A DNA stretch of 64,000 nt from Apostichopus japonicus (GCF_037975245.1 NC_092563.1:7625501-7689500); one strand, 5' to 3'. Shown: positions 38,157-55,595, counted from the first letter of the stretch. A program made the numbers and translations. Notes: generated by a model from the sequence alone, not told the origin.

Positions 38157-40415
38157 AAAGAACTGGCACCAAATTGCTAGGATGTCAAATAATGGTTACA
38201 AAATACCCAATAACATTCAGCGATAACTACTCCTTCCACCGTTTTGTCTCTCCAGAGACCAATGCCATCTGGATATAATTTGGGGTATCATCACCTCCTG
38301 AAAAGTACATTTATTAATAAGCTTATATGCTATTAATTTGATGGGGCTAATATTAAAGGTCTTCAAAAGCGGTGTCACCATCGCAATCAAAATGATGAAA
38401 TGCCCTGGCTTGATATCACCTATACTGGTCGGACTATGGCATATTTGCAGGGTGCATTAGCGAAAACGCCCCTAACATGTTCATGATTCTTGTCTTAACT
38501 ATTTTCTCTTGATATCGCTTCATTTATGACATTTGAAAGAAGTGACAACGTTGATAGATTAATTCACAGACGATTAAACGATTAAAGCATAAAAATATAA
38601 AACAATCAACAACATTGAATGTCACCCTCAAAATGTCATGGACATGGTAAATTAGGGAGAACTGATTTAAAACAACAGTGTCGCAAACTTATAATCAAAG
38701 GATTGATAAAATGCTCATTTTTTTCAGCGTAATAATCGCAACATCAGCCTTCTAAGCTGGCAAAGTTATGATTGTTTATTTCATAATTTAGTTAAACATG
38801 AGTTCTGTAAAAGAAGATTCTGAATGTGGTATATGACGAGGATTAGGTTTGTTATTGTAAATGGTCCGAGAAAGGAAAAGTGGAAACCGGAGGGTCAGGG
38901 GGAGGGGGGGGGGGCATGTCTTTCAGGCACTGGGATCAATTAAGAATGAACCATCGACTTTATTGCTGTCCCATGTTATTTAGTCCTATTGTTGACTTTC
39001 TCATACAATGTGGTATTTTTTTGGAATATTAGCTATGGCTTTTAGCGATCATTGAATTAACATCCTAATTAGAACTTAGTTTTCCATATAGGGACGTTTT
39101 GATCATGTGCATATGTATGAATGCTTTGGGCATAACATAGACTAAACCTTGCAAAGATGACGTCAGTCTTTGTCCTTGTGGCCAGATAAAATTTCAAAAA
39201 GTATTTAAATATTGATATTTTCCTCATGAAACAAGCTTTACAAAGTGCGCTAGGAACTATACAGAACTATATTTCTTGTAAGATAGCCATAGCCATTTCA
39301 ATATGCAGAGTCACACACAATTCCCAAGAGGGAGAAAAATATAGAATTTAACTGGAAATATCGAGGTTTCTATTTATACTCGGTTGGTCCATTGGAAATA
39401 TTAGCTTACAAAATAATTTGTTTTTATAGGTTTCTGGCCTCCCGTATCCTTTGAATTGACAGTTTCGTTATAACTTCGGTCCCCTGTGTTTCTCCAAATT
39501 CTTGCCAAATCTACTAGAAATTAATCAAAATGTGATAGCAAAACGAATAAAAGTACCATGTTAGACTCTTGTGTTATGAAATAATAAAGATTTAGCGTTT
39601 AATTATAAATAATTCGTACTATAAAATGTCGACATATGAAGTGTGACTCTTCACGGCTTCGGTGCAATCGCTGATTTCATCTCGCAAGTTCCGACAAGAG
39701 TTGGATTTATAATGTGATCCGACCTTCAAATAAGGCTTCCGTTCAGTGTCATGCCCTATTGACTAACGATTAAAGTTGGCGATGTGCAACTATGCGTGGC
39801 GCGTGCAAATGAGAAACAACACCGACTCCATGTGCATCTCACGCTATAGCGCACATATGTCAGCTATCGTTAGTTCATACTTTGACGCATTGCGGTTAGC
39901 CTATATATAGTTCACCTGTCCAAGGTAGCATAAGACTCGAGTTCAAGGGTTTTCAAATAATTTGATACAGAGCAAAAAAAAAAAAAAAAATTGCCGGAAC
40001 AATATGCTAAAAAGACTCAAAATCTGAGTACTTAGATTGAACAATTTACAAGGGAGGCCGATAGGGATATCATGCATTAGGGTCCACGTATCTCTACAAT
40101 TAAAAGCAATATTGTGTGATTATTTTATTTCCTAAATGCATCAGCGGCCGGATGTGGCAGGCGCGTTGCCTTTTGAGAACCCATGTATTAGACGAAAAAC
40201 TAAAAACTTCTTGTTCCTTTCGAAAAGTTTAAGGTAGCCTATACCTGGTGATGCACTTCCCACCCAAACTGTATATACGTTAAAGTAATTCTGTAAACAT
40301 GTTGTTGGCTTGGTTTAACAGACGTGGAAAGGGATGTATCCGTTATTTAGGTACCCGGCTTATTGGCTACAGTGCTTGTGAGTAAAGCACCACTTGGTGA
40401 ACAGCCACGGAGGAG
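38157..40415. other. No gene recognised; intergenic DNA
   Basis: AT-rich with one G run (38903-38913) and an A run (39975-39990). No coding or tRNA-like pattern seen. Confidence 0.6.
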
Positions 40416-40890
40416 GGTGGGGGGGGGGGTTGGGATTAGTTATATTAGGTATCCCAGGTGTGTTTTGTTTGGGGATTAGGACAACCCCCAGTTAGGAGAA
40501 GGGGGTTGGGATAAGTTATATTAGTTATCCCATGTGTGGGTGTTTTGTTTGGGGATTAGGACAACTCCCAGTTAGGAGGAGGGGGTAACGATTAGTTATA
40601 TAGTTATCCCAGGTGTGGGTGTTTTGCTTGGGGATTAGGACAACCCCCAGTTAGGAGGAGAGGGTTGGGATAAGTTATATAGTTATCCCAGGTGTGGGTG
40701 TTTTGATTCGGGATTAGGACAACCCCCAGTTAAGAGGAGAGGGTTGGGATAAGGTATATTAGTTATCCCAGGTGTGGGTGTTTGTATTCGGGATTAGGAT
40801 TACCCCCAGTTACGAGGAGGGGGTTGCGATTATTAATATAGTTATCTCAGGTGTGGGTGTTTTGCTTGGGGTTTAGGACAACCCCTAGTG
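40416..40890. repeat. 79-80-bp minisatellite, about 6 copies
   Basis: The marker ggggattaggacaaccccca or a variant recurs at 40471, 40551, 40630, 40709, 40789 and 40868. The unit also holds agttatcccaggtgtgggtg. Copies differ by point changes. The array starts at a poly-G run (40418-40428). Confidence 0.93.
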
Positions 40891-41725
40891 GGGTCCTCGT
40901 CCATGCTTGGTACTCGTTTTCTCGATTATCCGTAGTTGTGTCATGCTACTTTATTTGCATTACATTCTCTCCATTGAAGACAACACTACCAGACGGTTTT
41001 GTACCTCATGACGTCATCTGAATCCCAGGGGTATTCACACCTTATATACACAATGCCACCTCTTCTGTTGCTTCACCTAAATCCATTCGATCCTCGGGAA
41101 TAAATGAGAACCTGATAAATTGTAAAAATCCAGTGAGGCGGTTTGTTTTATCTATGTTTATATGGATTTCATTGTATGATAATTTGTGGGTTAAATGGAG
41201 ACTACATGTACTCAGTCTTAACTCTGTGATGAGTAAAATGATAGCGTCAAGGTAAAACGTAGAGAAATTCCAAATTTGAGGCAGGAAATTTGTCAAGACT
41301 TGCCAATCCGTCTTCATATTGGTTCCTTAATTTTCGAAGAAACCTCAGAATTAATGTCGACAAGAGGTTAAGATCAGCGGTATTCTTTCAGTGTAGATGT
41401 TCTAGCCCGTTTCTGATCGAAATGTCACAAAGATTAACTGAATGACAAGAGAATTGAACAAGTAAAGTGACTGTGACATGCACTGAGAACGCTTGCAACA
41501 TACAGTCTATATAGTAGCAACCAAGAGGTCTTGATTCATGGCGATCAGTAAACTATTTTGACATTCTCCCTGATATTTAAAGGTGAGAGGTGTTTTCTCA
41601 GTGCCACCAGAGCAGATAATCGGTTCTTAAGACATAATAGAATGGCCGGGTATCCGAGAGTCATTTGTTTACAACTATAGTCTATCAGTTAACCATTTTA
41701 ATTTTTCCAAAATGTTGCAAGGTGA

Positions 41726-42465
41726 CCATCCATCCATCCATCCATCCATCCATCCATCCATCCATCCATCCATCCATCCATCCATCCATCCATCCATCCA
41801 TCCATCCATCCATCCATCCATCCATCCATCCATCCATCCATCCATCCATCCATCCATCCATCCATCCATCCATCCATCCATCCATCCATCCATCCATCCA
41901 TCCATCCATCCATCCATCCATCCATCCATCCATCCATCCATCCATCCATCCATCCATCCATCCATCCATCCATCCATCCATCCATCCATCCATCCATCCA
42001 TCCATCCATCCATCCATCCATCCATCCATCCATCCATCCATCCATCCATCCATCCATCCATCCATCCATCCATCCATCCATCCATCCATCCATCCATCCA
42101 TCCATCCATCCATCCATCCATCCATCCATCCATCCATCCATCCATCCATCCATCCATCCATCCATCCATCCATCCATCCATCCATCCATCCATCCATCCA
42201 TCCATCCATCCATCCATCCATCCATCCATCCATCCATCCATCCATCCATCCATCCATCCATCCATCCATCCATCCATCCATCCATCCATCCATCCATCCA
42301 TCCATCCATCCATCCATCCATCCATCCATCCATCCATCCATCCATCCATCCATCCATCCACCCACCCACCCACCCACCCACCCACCCATCCATCCATCCA
42401 TCCATCCATCCATTCGTCCGTCCGTCCGTCCGTCCATCCATCCATCCATCCATCCATCCATCCAT
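41726..42465. repeat. (CCAT)n tetranucleotide array, about 740 bp
   Basis: About 185 units of CCAT, unbroken until 42359. Then come a block of CCCA units (42360-42388), more CCAT, a block of CCGT units (about 42414-42434) and a last CCAT run. Variants occur only near the right end. Open frames through it code Ile-His-Pro-Ser repeats and are not genes. Confidence 0.97.
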
Positions 42466-42905
42466 GTTAAACAAGTCTGTGACAACGTGTGGATTTGAAG
42501 CCACGTAAGTTTCGTTTATCGTTATTCTTATTTTTAATATTTACTTTTGAATTTATATTAAAACAAAGCAGGTATCAGTTACTGGTATTTTCCAGTGTTT
42601 TTATATACCGTACTATTGCTGCTGCATGACCGAATGCATAGTTTAGATGTAATAGACGGATAGAAGTAATAACAGAAAGTTGGATGTTTCGTTTCGCTTT
42701 CAAGCTAAATTAACAATTCTTGTAACTTTAGACTTTTAGACTATATAGTCTCTCATTGATAGATCGACCAAATGATTCACTCTGAATGTGTCGGTGAAGA
42801 CGTCTGTATGCTGGACAAATGACTCGTGTACTAACATGTAAATCGAATATATTATGCCAGATACCAAATAAATCCAATGAGGCAACTAATATCTCCTTCT
42901 GTATA

Positions 42906-42918
42906 GACATTCTATTCA

Positions 42919-42949
<31 letters not shown>

Positions 42950-43281
42950 AATACGACTTATAATGCGCACACACCACTCAAAGAATGTTCATGGCGCAAT
43001 TGACAATTAGAAATGATACAAATAATACAAAATAATACAAAACAATGACAGAAGAAAAACTTAATGTTTCAAGATTATAATAAAGCTTTTGTCATTAAGT
43101 GGGATTTGATGCTCTTCTTAAAGTTATAGAGAGTAGATGCTTGTCTGATTTTAAGGGGAGTTGGTTCCAGAAGCGAGGGGCAGAAACAATAAATGACCTA
43201 CCCCCCCCCCCAAGAATGTTTGGACTTAATTTCAGATAATTAAAATTGAGAGCTGGATCTCAGATTACGAGAGGGGACATA
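42906..43281 (-). mobile_element. 3' end of a CR1/L2-like LINE with (TTA)n tail, 5'-truncated and frameshifted
   Basis: Read on the minus strand from 43281, the sequence gives typical reverse-transcriptase C-terminus words: YVPSRNLRSSS, then SFIVSAPRFWNQLP, then (after a one-base frameshift) ASTLYNFKKSIKSHL and a stop at 43077-43075. A 3' UTR follows, ending in a (TTA)n tail (AAT on the plus strand, 42906-42951). The pattern WN-x-LP ... FK-x(2)-L/I-K-x-HL is characteristic of this clade of non-LTR retrotransposons. A stop after SSSQF, a poly-C run at 43200-43211 and the frameshift show that the copy is dead. Upstream of 43281 the reading is lost, consistent with 5' truncation. Confidence 0.82.
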
Positions 43282-46200
43282 ACATTCATAACATTATTGC
43301 ACATTACCGGTACGATCGGAAGGTATTAACAGTGCGATAATCTGCAGAGGAATACTTAATGTTTCGCATTGAGTCTTTATCTTTATGGCAAATTAGCCTA
43401 GGCCTTCAAAATACACTCTGTCGGTTGTTTTATGGCTAGGATTAGACTTTCAGCTGATGAACGTGCCCAGTGTTAATACACTAAACAATGTCGATTGTCA
43501 TTTTCGATTTCCGTTATTTGCTTTGACACTTACGGAACAAAGTGACAAGATATATCTTGTAATGAGAACCTGGCATCATAATAACAAAAACCAATAATGT
43601 CTTTTAGTAAATTAAGGAACCCTGTTGAGCAATATTCATACCTGATATCGAAAGCGCTATTACGAGGGTTTGACTCTGTATTCTTATTGGAATGTAATAA
43701 CAAGTATTTCAAATTGGAAAATATCCAATAATTAAGAGGGAAATATGGAACCAATTTGAATAATATGTCTTCCTAGTATCAGTCTTGTTGTTGACTTGTA
43801 GATCGTATATATGTCATTATATCTATAATTAATGTAACAATATTCCGACGATCCAAGATAAAAATCTTCTTTTCATCAGAACAAAAAATCCTCGAATTAC
43901 CGAGATAACCAGATTTAGTTTACAAAATGACGTTACATAACGTTGTTTTATGGACGTTCTTTACATAATGACGTTACGTAACTTTGTAAAGACGTTATCT
44001 TGAACTAATCACGTTTTATCCTATATAGAAAAGCAAAACATCTTTATCTCAATCGAATGTAGTAATGACGACCAAATAAAAACAACTTAATATAAAAATA
44101 AAGGATTATTTTGTTGCCATTTAAATGATCAATTAACTAACGGATACTTGTTGCTTTTTTTTAATCATTTTAACGACCCTTCCACCTTCCTCCCCAAACC
44201 AACAAAGTTGTCGTTTGTTCCCTAACTCATCCCTCGATCAAAATCTCTTTCGAGAGATCTTCAAAGCTTCCTGCGTTCGATGAAACGAACTTCCAAATAG
44301 ATGTGACACGCTTCTCCCTCTCGAAGGTCCTCTTAGACGCTAAAAGCATCTCTATTCTACAACTATTGTTTCATTTAATTTCTTCAATGGTTATGACGTC
44401 ACGGCAGAAGGTCAATAATTTATACACTCTATAGACTACTTCTCCCGCAGAGCCTTTCAAGTCGAAGACAAATAGGGGGATTGATTTTAAAAGTAATGGT
44501 GGCGTGTAACGTTTTTTCTTTCATTTATATACTTTGCATTTAAGAGCCATAATTGGCAAATCTCGCCTCCACTTTTCTTATACTTTCGGTTGAAATGTCG
44601 AACAATAATGGCACAAAACTGAAATTTAAGCTCGCAAAACAAATACTATGTATGTAACAAAAGAATCAGGGTAAACGTAGAAGATGTTTTATAGTACAAT
44701 AGATCAGCCGGAAGTTTCTGATTGTTAATTTCCATTATCGATTAAACGTTTCTGATAGCCTTTAGCGTTTAATTGCTCGTCCCTTAACTAAGATTAGTTA
44801 GCATTCTGTCTCTCCGTTCGTTTCTACAATCAAAGTTAGCTACTTCTGTTTTAGAGTATCGATTAAGACTTGCCGCTTTTTGAACTTTAATTTAGTCAAA
44901 TGGAACTGCGGTGAATATCAAATTATTTCGGGAGTTTCCATGATTTTATCAACGTTGTAGCCATGGAAGGATGCAGTTGGGTCGGTTTGGTGGGGGAGAT
45001 GGTGATAGAAAGGGACCGTCCATCACAAAGTCAAGAAAACTCTCCCAACCGTTCCCCAGACAATCTCCGAAAGATGTACTTCCTTGGAATTGTATTAGAC
45101 ACACACATGTCTAGGTGAAACATTTTACAATTTTGTGCCATTATACTGGAAAATGTTTGATGCCCTCCCCTTACTCCTCCTAAAGGACATTCCAGCCTTT
45201 GCTTACATCTGAAGAATCTTACAGAAAGTATAAAAAAACCAAATTAAGGGACTGCTTCCTTATATAAACAGAAGGTAGTGTAGCGATTAGAGTGTCCGTG
45301 GCCCAAGGTTTCCAGTTGAAAATATTTCCATAAACCAAATTCTCTTTAACCTGTTCCAGATTTCTTTTGTATAGTGTTGTTGAACGGATTCGTATATCCA
45401 TGGATTTGATATTCTGGTTTTACGAATCACGTGAAAGTAGAGTTTCTGTAAAACTTTGTTAATCATATAGCTGCACTGCACTGCAGTGATGAAGAATGAT
45501 GTACAGGCCCTCACCGCCCTCGACATTCGAAAGAGAAGCATTGTTCAGATTCTGAGGAAACCTCTCGATCGTCTGTCGGATGGAGAGGATAAATGGCGGT
45601 CCCTGGAGCAGGAATGAAAATGCGACAATTACAGGCATGTCTCGTCAATCCCTAAACACATATCGAAAAGTGAAAGGTTTGATATAAGCCGCGGTGTTCG
45701 TCCCAGATCATGACAACATGGATAGGGTTTCAAATGAGATTCTGTCGGCTTCCTAACTATTGGGATTCAACTTTCCTCCTTCAATGTTTTCATTTTCCTC
45801 TCAGACTTGGTAACATAATGGACAGCTATCTAACGCCGTGTGTGTAATAGCCTGTCAATATATGATGTAATGTTCTGAAATATGCATTGCACGTCAGTGA
45901 GAGCAATCTGCTTCACTAGTTATTTAGTATCTAACCTACTGCTGAGCCTCACTTCAGGGAATCGTCTAAAAAGTACTTGAAATACATCAAGAGGATCACG
46001 TGTTCAGATCTTGGCAAGTTTCACCGATACCCGCAGTTTCCATTCGGTAACATACAAAAGAAATGGTACAGTAATCATCCAAGCTTCTTTTCCTGCCCTA
46101 TATACGAGTATAACGCTTCGGAGAGATATTTCCCTCAATAGTTTATACGCTATCACACATGTTGCACTTAACTCAACACGTTCATTGTTTGCCACCATTA

Positions 46201-46697
46201 TCTTATATTAGAGCTGACACATTTCGGATTATATTCAACTTGTTTATTTGGACTATTTTTTTTCTTCACCCTCTTCTCAAACGTATACTATCTCCCCACA
46301 GATCGAAGTCGAACTTGAGCTGTCAATATATGTATCCCTTTTAATATCCTTTAATGCTTTCTGGTATAAATACGCGGGAAAAGTCTGTATAGATATAATT
46401 ATATTAACTGGTATGTCGCTTGTACTTTCTTGGAGAATAACAAAACGCAAATGGAAATGTAAACAGAATCAGTGATAATTTAAAAAATCAGATAAAACCT
46501 TACCATGTGTATAGCTGTGAAAATGTATTCCCCATTCAATTAATGATCGATGAAAAATGGGGTTTTGCCGCAAGGTTAAAATACTTTCAAAATGATCTGT
46601 GTGACTGTAAAGATATATTACCAACGACCACTACCTTCAAACATCACGCGTTTAGATTGCAGTCGTAGTATGTATGTGTGTATGCATGTATGTATGA
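43282..46697. other. No gene recognised apart from a possible decayed SINE
   Basis: Near 43925-43995 the word atgacgttac occurs twice with palindromic surroundings. Otherwise no coding signal. Confidence 0.55.
45255..45640 (+). mobile_element. Possible degraded tRNA-derived SINE
   Basis: An A-box-like stretch, gtgtagcgattagagtgtccg (around 45276-45297), resembles the SINE B head but has no B box at the usual distance. About 290 bp further on, tcggatggagaggataaa then ggcggtccc recalls a block common in the bodies of marine-invertebrate SINEs. Both signals are weak and could be unrelated. Confidence 0.25.
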
Positions 46698-46922
46698 TTA
46701 GATCCTCCTGCAAGCAGGAACTCGCGAAGAAGCCTCATTGGCTTATCAAAGCCGCAAGCTGACCGAAGGCAGTCTCTTACATTCATATTTAACGTCCAAG
46801 ATTATGAATTGTTAATTGTCAACAACTCTGTAACTGGACGACATACAATAATCTGGGAGTGACTCGAACCGGGGACCTTATGATTGAAAGGCACCGGCGT
46901 TAACCACTGAGCTAACACTCCA
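46698..46922 (-). mobile_element. SINE family A, full copy 2
   Basis: The minus-strand copy has its tRNA-like head at about 46922-46848 (A box TTAGCTCAGTGG, B box GGTTCGAGTCA). The body then runs to a tail ending tgcaggaggatctaat. It closely matches the copy at 57124 in both head and body. The head's 5' side abuts a group of short palindromic repeats at 46927-46990. Confidence 0.9.
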
Positions 46923-46926
46923 AAAT

Positions 46927-46990
46927 GAATATTCACTCCTAGTGAATATTCACTCCTAGTGAATACCGTATTCACTCCTATAGTGAATAA
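46927..46990. repeat. Short palindromic repeats attcactcctagtgaat
   Basis: The palindrome attcactcctagtgaat occurs twice overlapping at 46929-46962 and a third, modified time (attcactcctatagtgaat) at 46971-46989. The group sits directly beside the head of SINE A copy 2. Confidence 0.75.
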
Positions 46991-47003
46991 TTGAATGATA
47001 TAG

Positions 47004-47038
47004 TTTCAGGATCTTACCAAACTGGTAAGATCCTGAAA
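47004..47038. repeat. Perfect 16-bp hairpin
   Basis: tttcaggatcttacca (47004-47019) and its reverse complement (47023-47038) enclose the loop aac. A T/TTA-rich stretch follows (47039-47095). It resembles a terminator in shape, but this is animal DNA; it may be the 3' hairpin of an unrecognised repeat ending in the trinucleotide tail. Confidence 0.8.
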
Positions 47039-47095
47039 TTTTTATTATTATTGTTGTTGTTGTTGTAGTTGTTGTTGTTATTATTATTATTACTA
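47039..47095. repeat. TTA/TTG trinucleotide repeat
   Basis: Trinucleotide units ttattattattgttgttg and onward follow the 16-bp hairpin; it may be a retroelement tail. Confidence 0.85.
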
Positions 47096-51256
<4,161 letters not shown>

Positions 51257-51322
51257 AATATAAATATATATATTATATATATATATATATATTGTATATT
51301 TATATATATATATATATATGTA

Positions 51323-51356
<34 letters not shown>
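51257..51356. repeat. TA microsatellite between LINE 3' end and SINE B copy 2
   Basis: About 100 bases of interrupted TA repeat join the LINE tail on the left to the SINE tail on the right. Confidence 0.92.
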
Positions 51357-51359
<3 letters not shown>

Positions 51360-51645
51360 GAAAATCGTAATGAGTTGGAAAATCAAGAACAGTGAAAAAA
51401 CTTTCAGCCTCCACCGGGATTCGAACCACGGGCCTCCCGCTCTGTACGCGGACACCCTAACCACTAGGCTATGGACGCTGATTGTATGTCCAGAGGTTCG
51501 AAACCGGTAAGGAAGATCGTAATTCCACTGTAGGCGTTTGTCACCTATATCGAACAATACTAGTTCTGTTTTTGGTGACATATTTTGCCTTACTCTAGAG
51601 ATCAAACATGATGCTATCCGACTCGAAAATCATTTGTGATTCCTA
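51355..51645 (-). mobile_element. SINE family B, copy 2
   Basis: This is the minus-strand counterpart of the element at 18688. The tRNA-like module is at 51478-51407 with A box TAGCCTAGTGG and B box GGTTCGAATCC. The upstream segment carries the same ggtttcgaacctctgg word, and the downstream tail runs into about 100 bp of TA repeat (51257-51356). The two copies differ at scattered positions, which indicates independent old insertions rather than one duplication. Confidence 0.87.
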
Positions 51646-51682
51646 AAGCCGGATCTCGAAAGAGATACTTTGAACAGACTTT

Positions 51683-51767
51683 ATGTTAATGCAATGGAGG
51701 TAAACGACAAAGGCAAATGAATATATATATATATTTATTTGCCTTTGTCGTTTACCTCCATTGCATT

Positions 51768-51772
<5 letters not shown>
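51683..51772. repeat. Perfect 36-bp inverted repeat with AT-rich loop
   Basis: Bases 51683-51718 are exactly the reverse complement of 51737-51772; the 18-base loop is mostly TA repeat. A longer TA repeat (51771-51803) follows directly. It lies 38 bp beyond the 5' end of SINE B copy 2. Perfect arms suggest a recent template-switch event. Confidence 0.9.
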
Positions 51773-51803
<31 letters not shown>

Positions 51804-51806
<3 letters not shown>

Positions 51807-54800
51807 TGCTAGTTAGTTCATCGAAGGGGAATGGCCTCTTCACCTATGAGCCATAGATAAACGCACATGGGCTTTAAGTCTAATGAAAATGATTTCGGTA
51901 AGAGGTACTTGCCTTGATCAAAAGGTTTCAAGTTTATGATTTTAAATAAACACTTAAGATAATGTTGCCGTGCATATCCTGTGTCTTTAATCATGTTATT
52001 GGGAATCTCGAAAACTGACGCTGCATTAATGAAAGTAGAGTCGCTTTTTGGTGATTAATTCCATAATAAATTCGTTTTATACATCGAGTATTGCATTATA
52101 TGCATCAGCGGTATGGTATGTAAGTGTCTGTCCATGAAAAGTTCATCACCTCTTCAGAAATAAGAAAAAAAAAAGTACAAGAATACAGAAAGTGACATCA
52201 GTTAACCCTGAGAAACTTGTTTTCAAAAGCAAGCTCCATGTTGTGTAGCCTAAACTCCCGCTTATAAAGTATCAATTTGTTAGGGTATTAAATCATTTTA
52301 GTTTCATATTCCCTTGACGTACAGAACAATTACGTCAGGTTTAATGGATTGTGTCACTGGTTTATTAGAAACATCAGCGGCTTGGATTGTTTGTATAACC
52401 TATTTACTATAAAGAAGTACCTTTGAACTCAAAGTTACAACATGCCTTAATGTCTACCATTAAATAGAATTTTCTTGTATCATGCCATATTTCGCTACTT
52501 TCATGCGTACATATAAAGGTGTTAATTTATGGCAAATAATCAACAGATGAATGAAATCGTATAAAATGATGCAATATGGGTTACCATGACACCGAGATTT
52601 AGGCATACGGCATGGGCATTATCACGAGTTAAAGTTGTTGATAGAACTGCACATAGCGGAACTGATGTATGTCATTTTTAACACTATAATATAGTACCTT
52701 GAAATACACAGGGGAATAGTAAATCTTGGCGGTGAATATATAGTACAAATTATTCAAAACGAAATAGAAAACGTCGTTCAATAACTCCCCTTGCATGAAA
52801 TTTAATTATGGCTTATATACAATAAGAAGAAGTAGACCCGGGTCTTCATCCAGTAACTATAACTATGCATGAATGATTTCTATATGTAAACATCTCAGGA
52901 ATCTGGAATACAATCTTCCTTCGGTATCTCACATTGCTTAATTGAAAACCAATTTCAATTTCTAGATTGTACCTTGAGGAACAATATCATATGTATACTA
53001 TTACAATTTCGAAAGTCGACTGCGTCGTATAAAGGATAATGGCAAGCTGTAACTATGCCACTGTGTTCAAGATGAAGGTATATATTTGCTACTGTCCATT
53101 AATGTGTGTCATGGTCGTTGATTGTATAACATAAGGTATACCGTACAACTCAGACACAAGCGGGGTAATTAGCTGATTATTAAGACAGACAAATATGTAT
53201 GCCAAGCAATGAAAATAATTGCTGTCAATAAAACTGTGAATAAATGTCTTTTTCTTTCCTGTAAACAAACCTTATCATGTTTTATTTGTTCCTTATCATC
53301 TTTGTTCTGGATGATATTGTTCAAAAAGTGTTGTATAAAGCTGGGAAATAATGATGTACCGGTATATTAATTTCATTATGAAAGACATGACACGACAGTG
53401 GGAGATGATAGAAGTCACATGACACAAGTCACATGACACTGTAGTGGTAGATGATATAAGTCACGTGACAAACGTCACATGACACGACAGTAGTAGATGA
53501 TATAAGCCACAAGGACAAATATACTGCCATTATCGATCGGTGTGAACTACTCGCACCCCTTGGGAACCTCTTGTAATGTTCCAGAAAATATTTGATCGTA
53601 ACCATAAAAAGTGTGCAGTAATAGTGCCTGACTATGTTAGAAATATTATATCTTAGTAAGTCAAGGGCATACTGGATATTTTAGACGAAAAGGGAAGATG
53701 AATAAAGACATTCGTTTCAGATATTATGTTAAATATTGTTCGACGTAGAATGCAAAAATAAAATAAATAAAATAATAAACGAAAATAAAATAAAATGAAT
53801 ATATAAATTCGTACCGGAAAAGTGTGAGCGTCAAAGCTTAAGTTGTCGTTAAGAGTTAATGGATTTAAAAAAAATAAATAAGAAGTACTTATATTAATTC
53901 AGGAAATGGGTATAAGTCATACAAAATGCATGCAAATTATAGAAGATCATCAAAAATAAAATAAAACTGAGAGCCTTTTCCTAGCCAACTGGCATGTTTA
54001 TCATGTTTTACGTTTCTCGAGACGTCGGCGACAACAGGAAATAATGATAAAATCATTATTAATACGGGAGACTACTATAATTGATATTTTTTCTAGATTA
54101 CATAAAATTGAAAATTCTAACTTTAGATTCGATCTAACTTTACGTATGTCGATATCATTGACGTCACACACAAGGTTATTTCGTGTCGTCAGATGTTAAG
54201 ATGTCTACATTTGTTGATTTTGGTTTTTATCTACCATTTCTAATGTTCTGCATTGACAGAAACCCGATCCAGGAAAAATTGCAATCGACGTTTTATGAAA
54301 ATTACACCTGATTTTCAGACTATTCAATTATGGATATCACGTGCCAATTACCAGTCTTTTCAACTCAAAGAAATATGAATTGAGGTCGTATAGCTGTCGA
54401 ATATGGATGAATCATATCCATATTTTCTTCTTATCTATGTACGAAAGTTACCCAACCCCAAAATTATCTTCCTCAAAAACACATTTTTGGGGTATTTTTC
54501 TTATACGGCTTCGTGTGTGAAACTGGGTTGCGGACGTGCATAATTATGATAGAGTTTATTTGAATCATGTACATTTCAAACCAGCGAAAGCTATTAGCTG
54601 ATTGGCTGCTGACCTATAGGATTAAATGTAAATAAAATTCACTGCTTCTATTCGAACAATCATTTGCAACGTCCAAACAATTTCGCACCTTTCTATTCTC
54701 ACTGAGATGATAATTGTGTCTAGCATAACCACTTTCAGCAATTTTCACATATGGAACTTTGGGTACAGTAGCGATGACATTCCAACATTTATAGAAATGT

Positions 54801-55595
54801 AAACTAAACATGTCAAAACCTCGCTTTTGCATGTTCTGTTGCAATCAATGGGATATCTTTGGCCGGGAGTCATAATGTTACCGCCTAGTATATGTATTCC
54901 GACTCCACTCAACATCTTTTAAGGCCATTTATTTACGAAACATACACCCTCGGACTGATAGACTGCTCAGATGACGTCATCCTCTGCACTTTTCTTGTTT
55001 ATCGCGTTTCAGATTTGCCTATGTGTGTTATTGATAGACATGCATGTTCCCAACAAGCCCACGGGCCAAAAAACTTTTATCCGACAACAAAATTTCGATC
55101 AATAATGAGATACGTCATCATTTGATATCGGTAGGAAGTTGCCCGTAGGCTTCACTGAGCTATAAGACAATAAATCAATTAAGGTTATGAGTGGTCTAAA
55201 CGTTGATTATATGATGGGCCTGGACGGGAAAGTTCATCAATCTGGACTAGGGAATCAGTCTATACAGAAGCTATACAATGTACATGCAGCAAAGCTGTTG
55301 ATAGTTTGCTTGTATTGAAACGTATTGTGTTATATAAGTCGAAACATGTTTGTATATACAGTGAAGGGAAAACCTATGATAATACTGATATAAATATAAT
55401 CGGCAGTTATTTTTACGACGCTTAAGCGACCACCAATGTAGGAGAAGCCCACAAGGGCTTATGGATTACCACTTGCACGTCGGGTGGCTTCCAATTCAAC
55501 ATGTTAACTCAAATTTGGAATCACTTCAATTTAGAATGTCATTTCAGACGGGAAAACTATAGATTACTCTTGAATGAAAAAAAAACACATTGCTA
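51804..55595. other. No gene recognised apart from the 46-bp repeat
   Basis: AT-rich DNA. The minus-strand open frame around 54614-54844 and the plus-strand frame at 54892-55125 show no recognisable domain. Confidence 0.6.
53389..53514. repeat. 46-bp tandem repeat, about 2.7 copies
   Basis: gacac-gt/agtgg-agatgatataagtcacatgac units begin at 53389, 53435 and 53481. The repeated word gtcacgtgac/gtcacatgac is an E-box-like palindrome. Confidence 0.85.

Noticed and set aside
41665-42504. Open frames on both strands with Ile-His-Pro-Ser or Trp-Met-Asp-Gly repeats
   Set aside because: Any frame of a CCAT array stays open; there is no gene structure around it.
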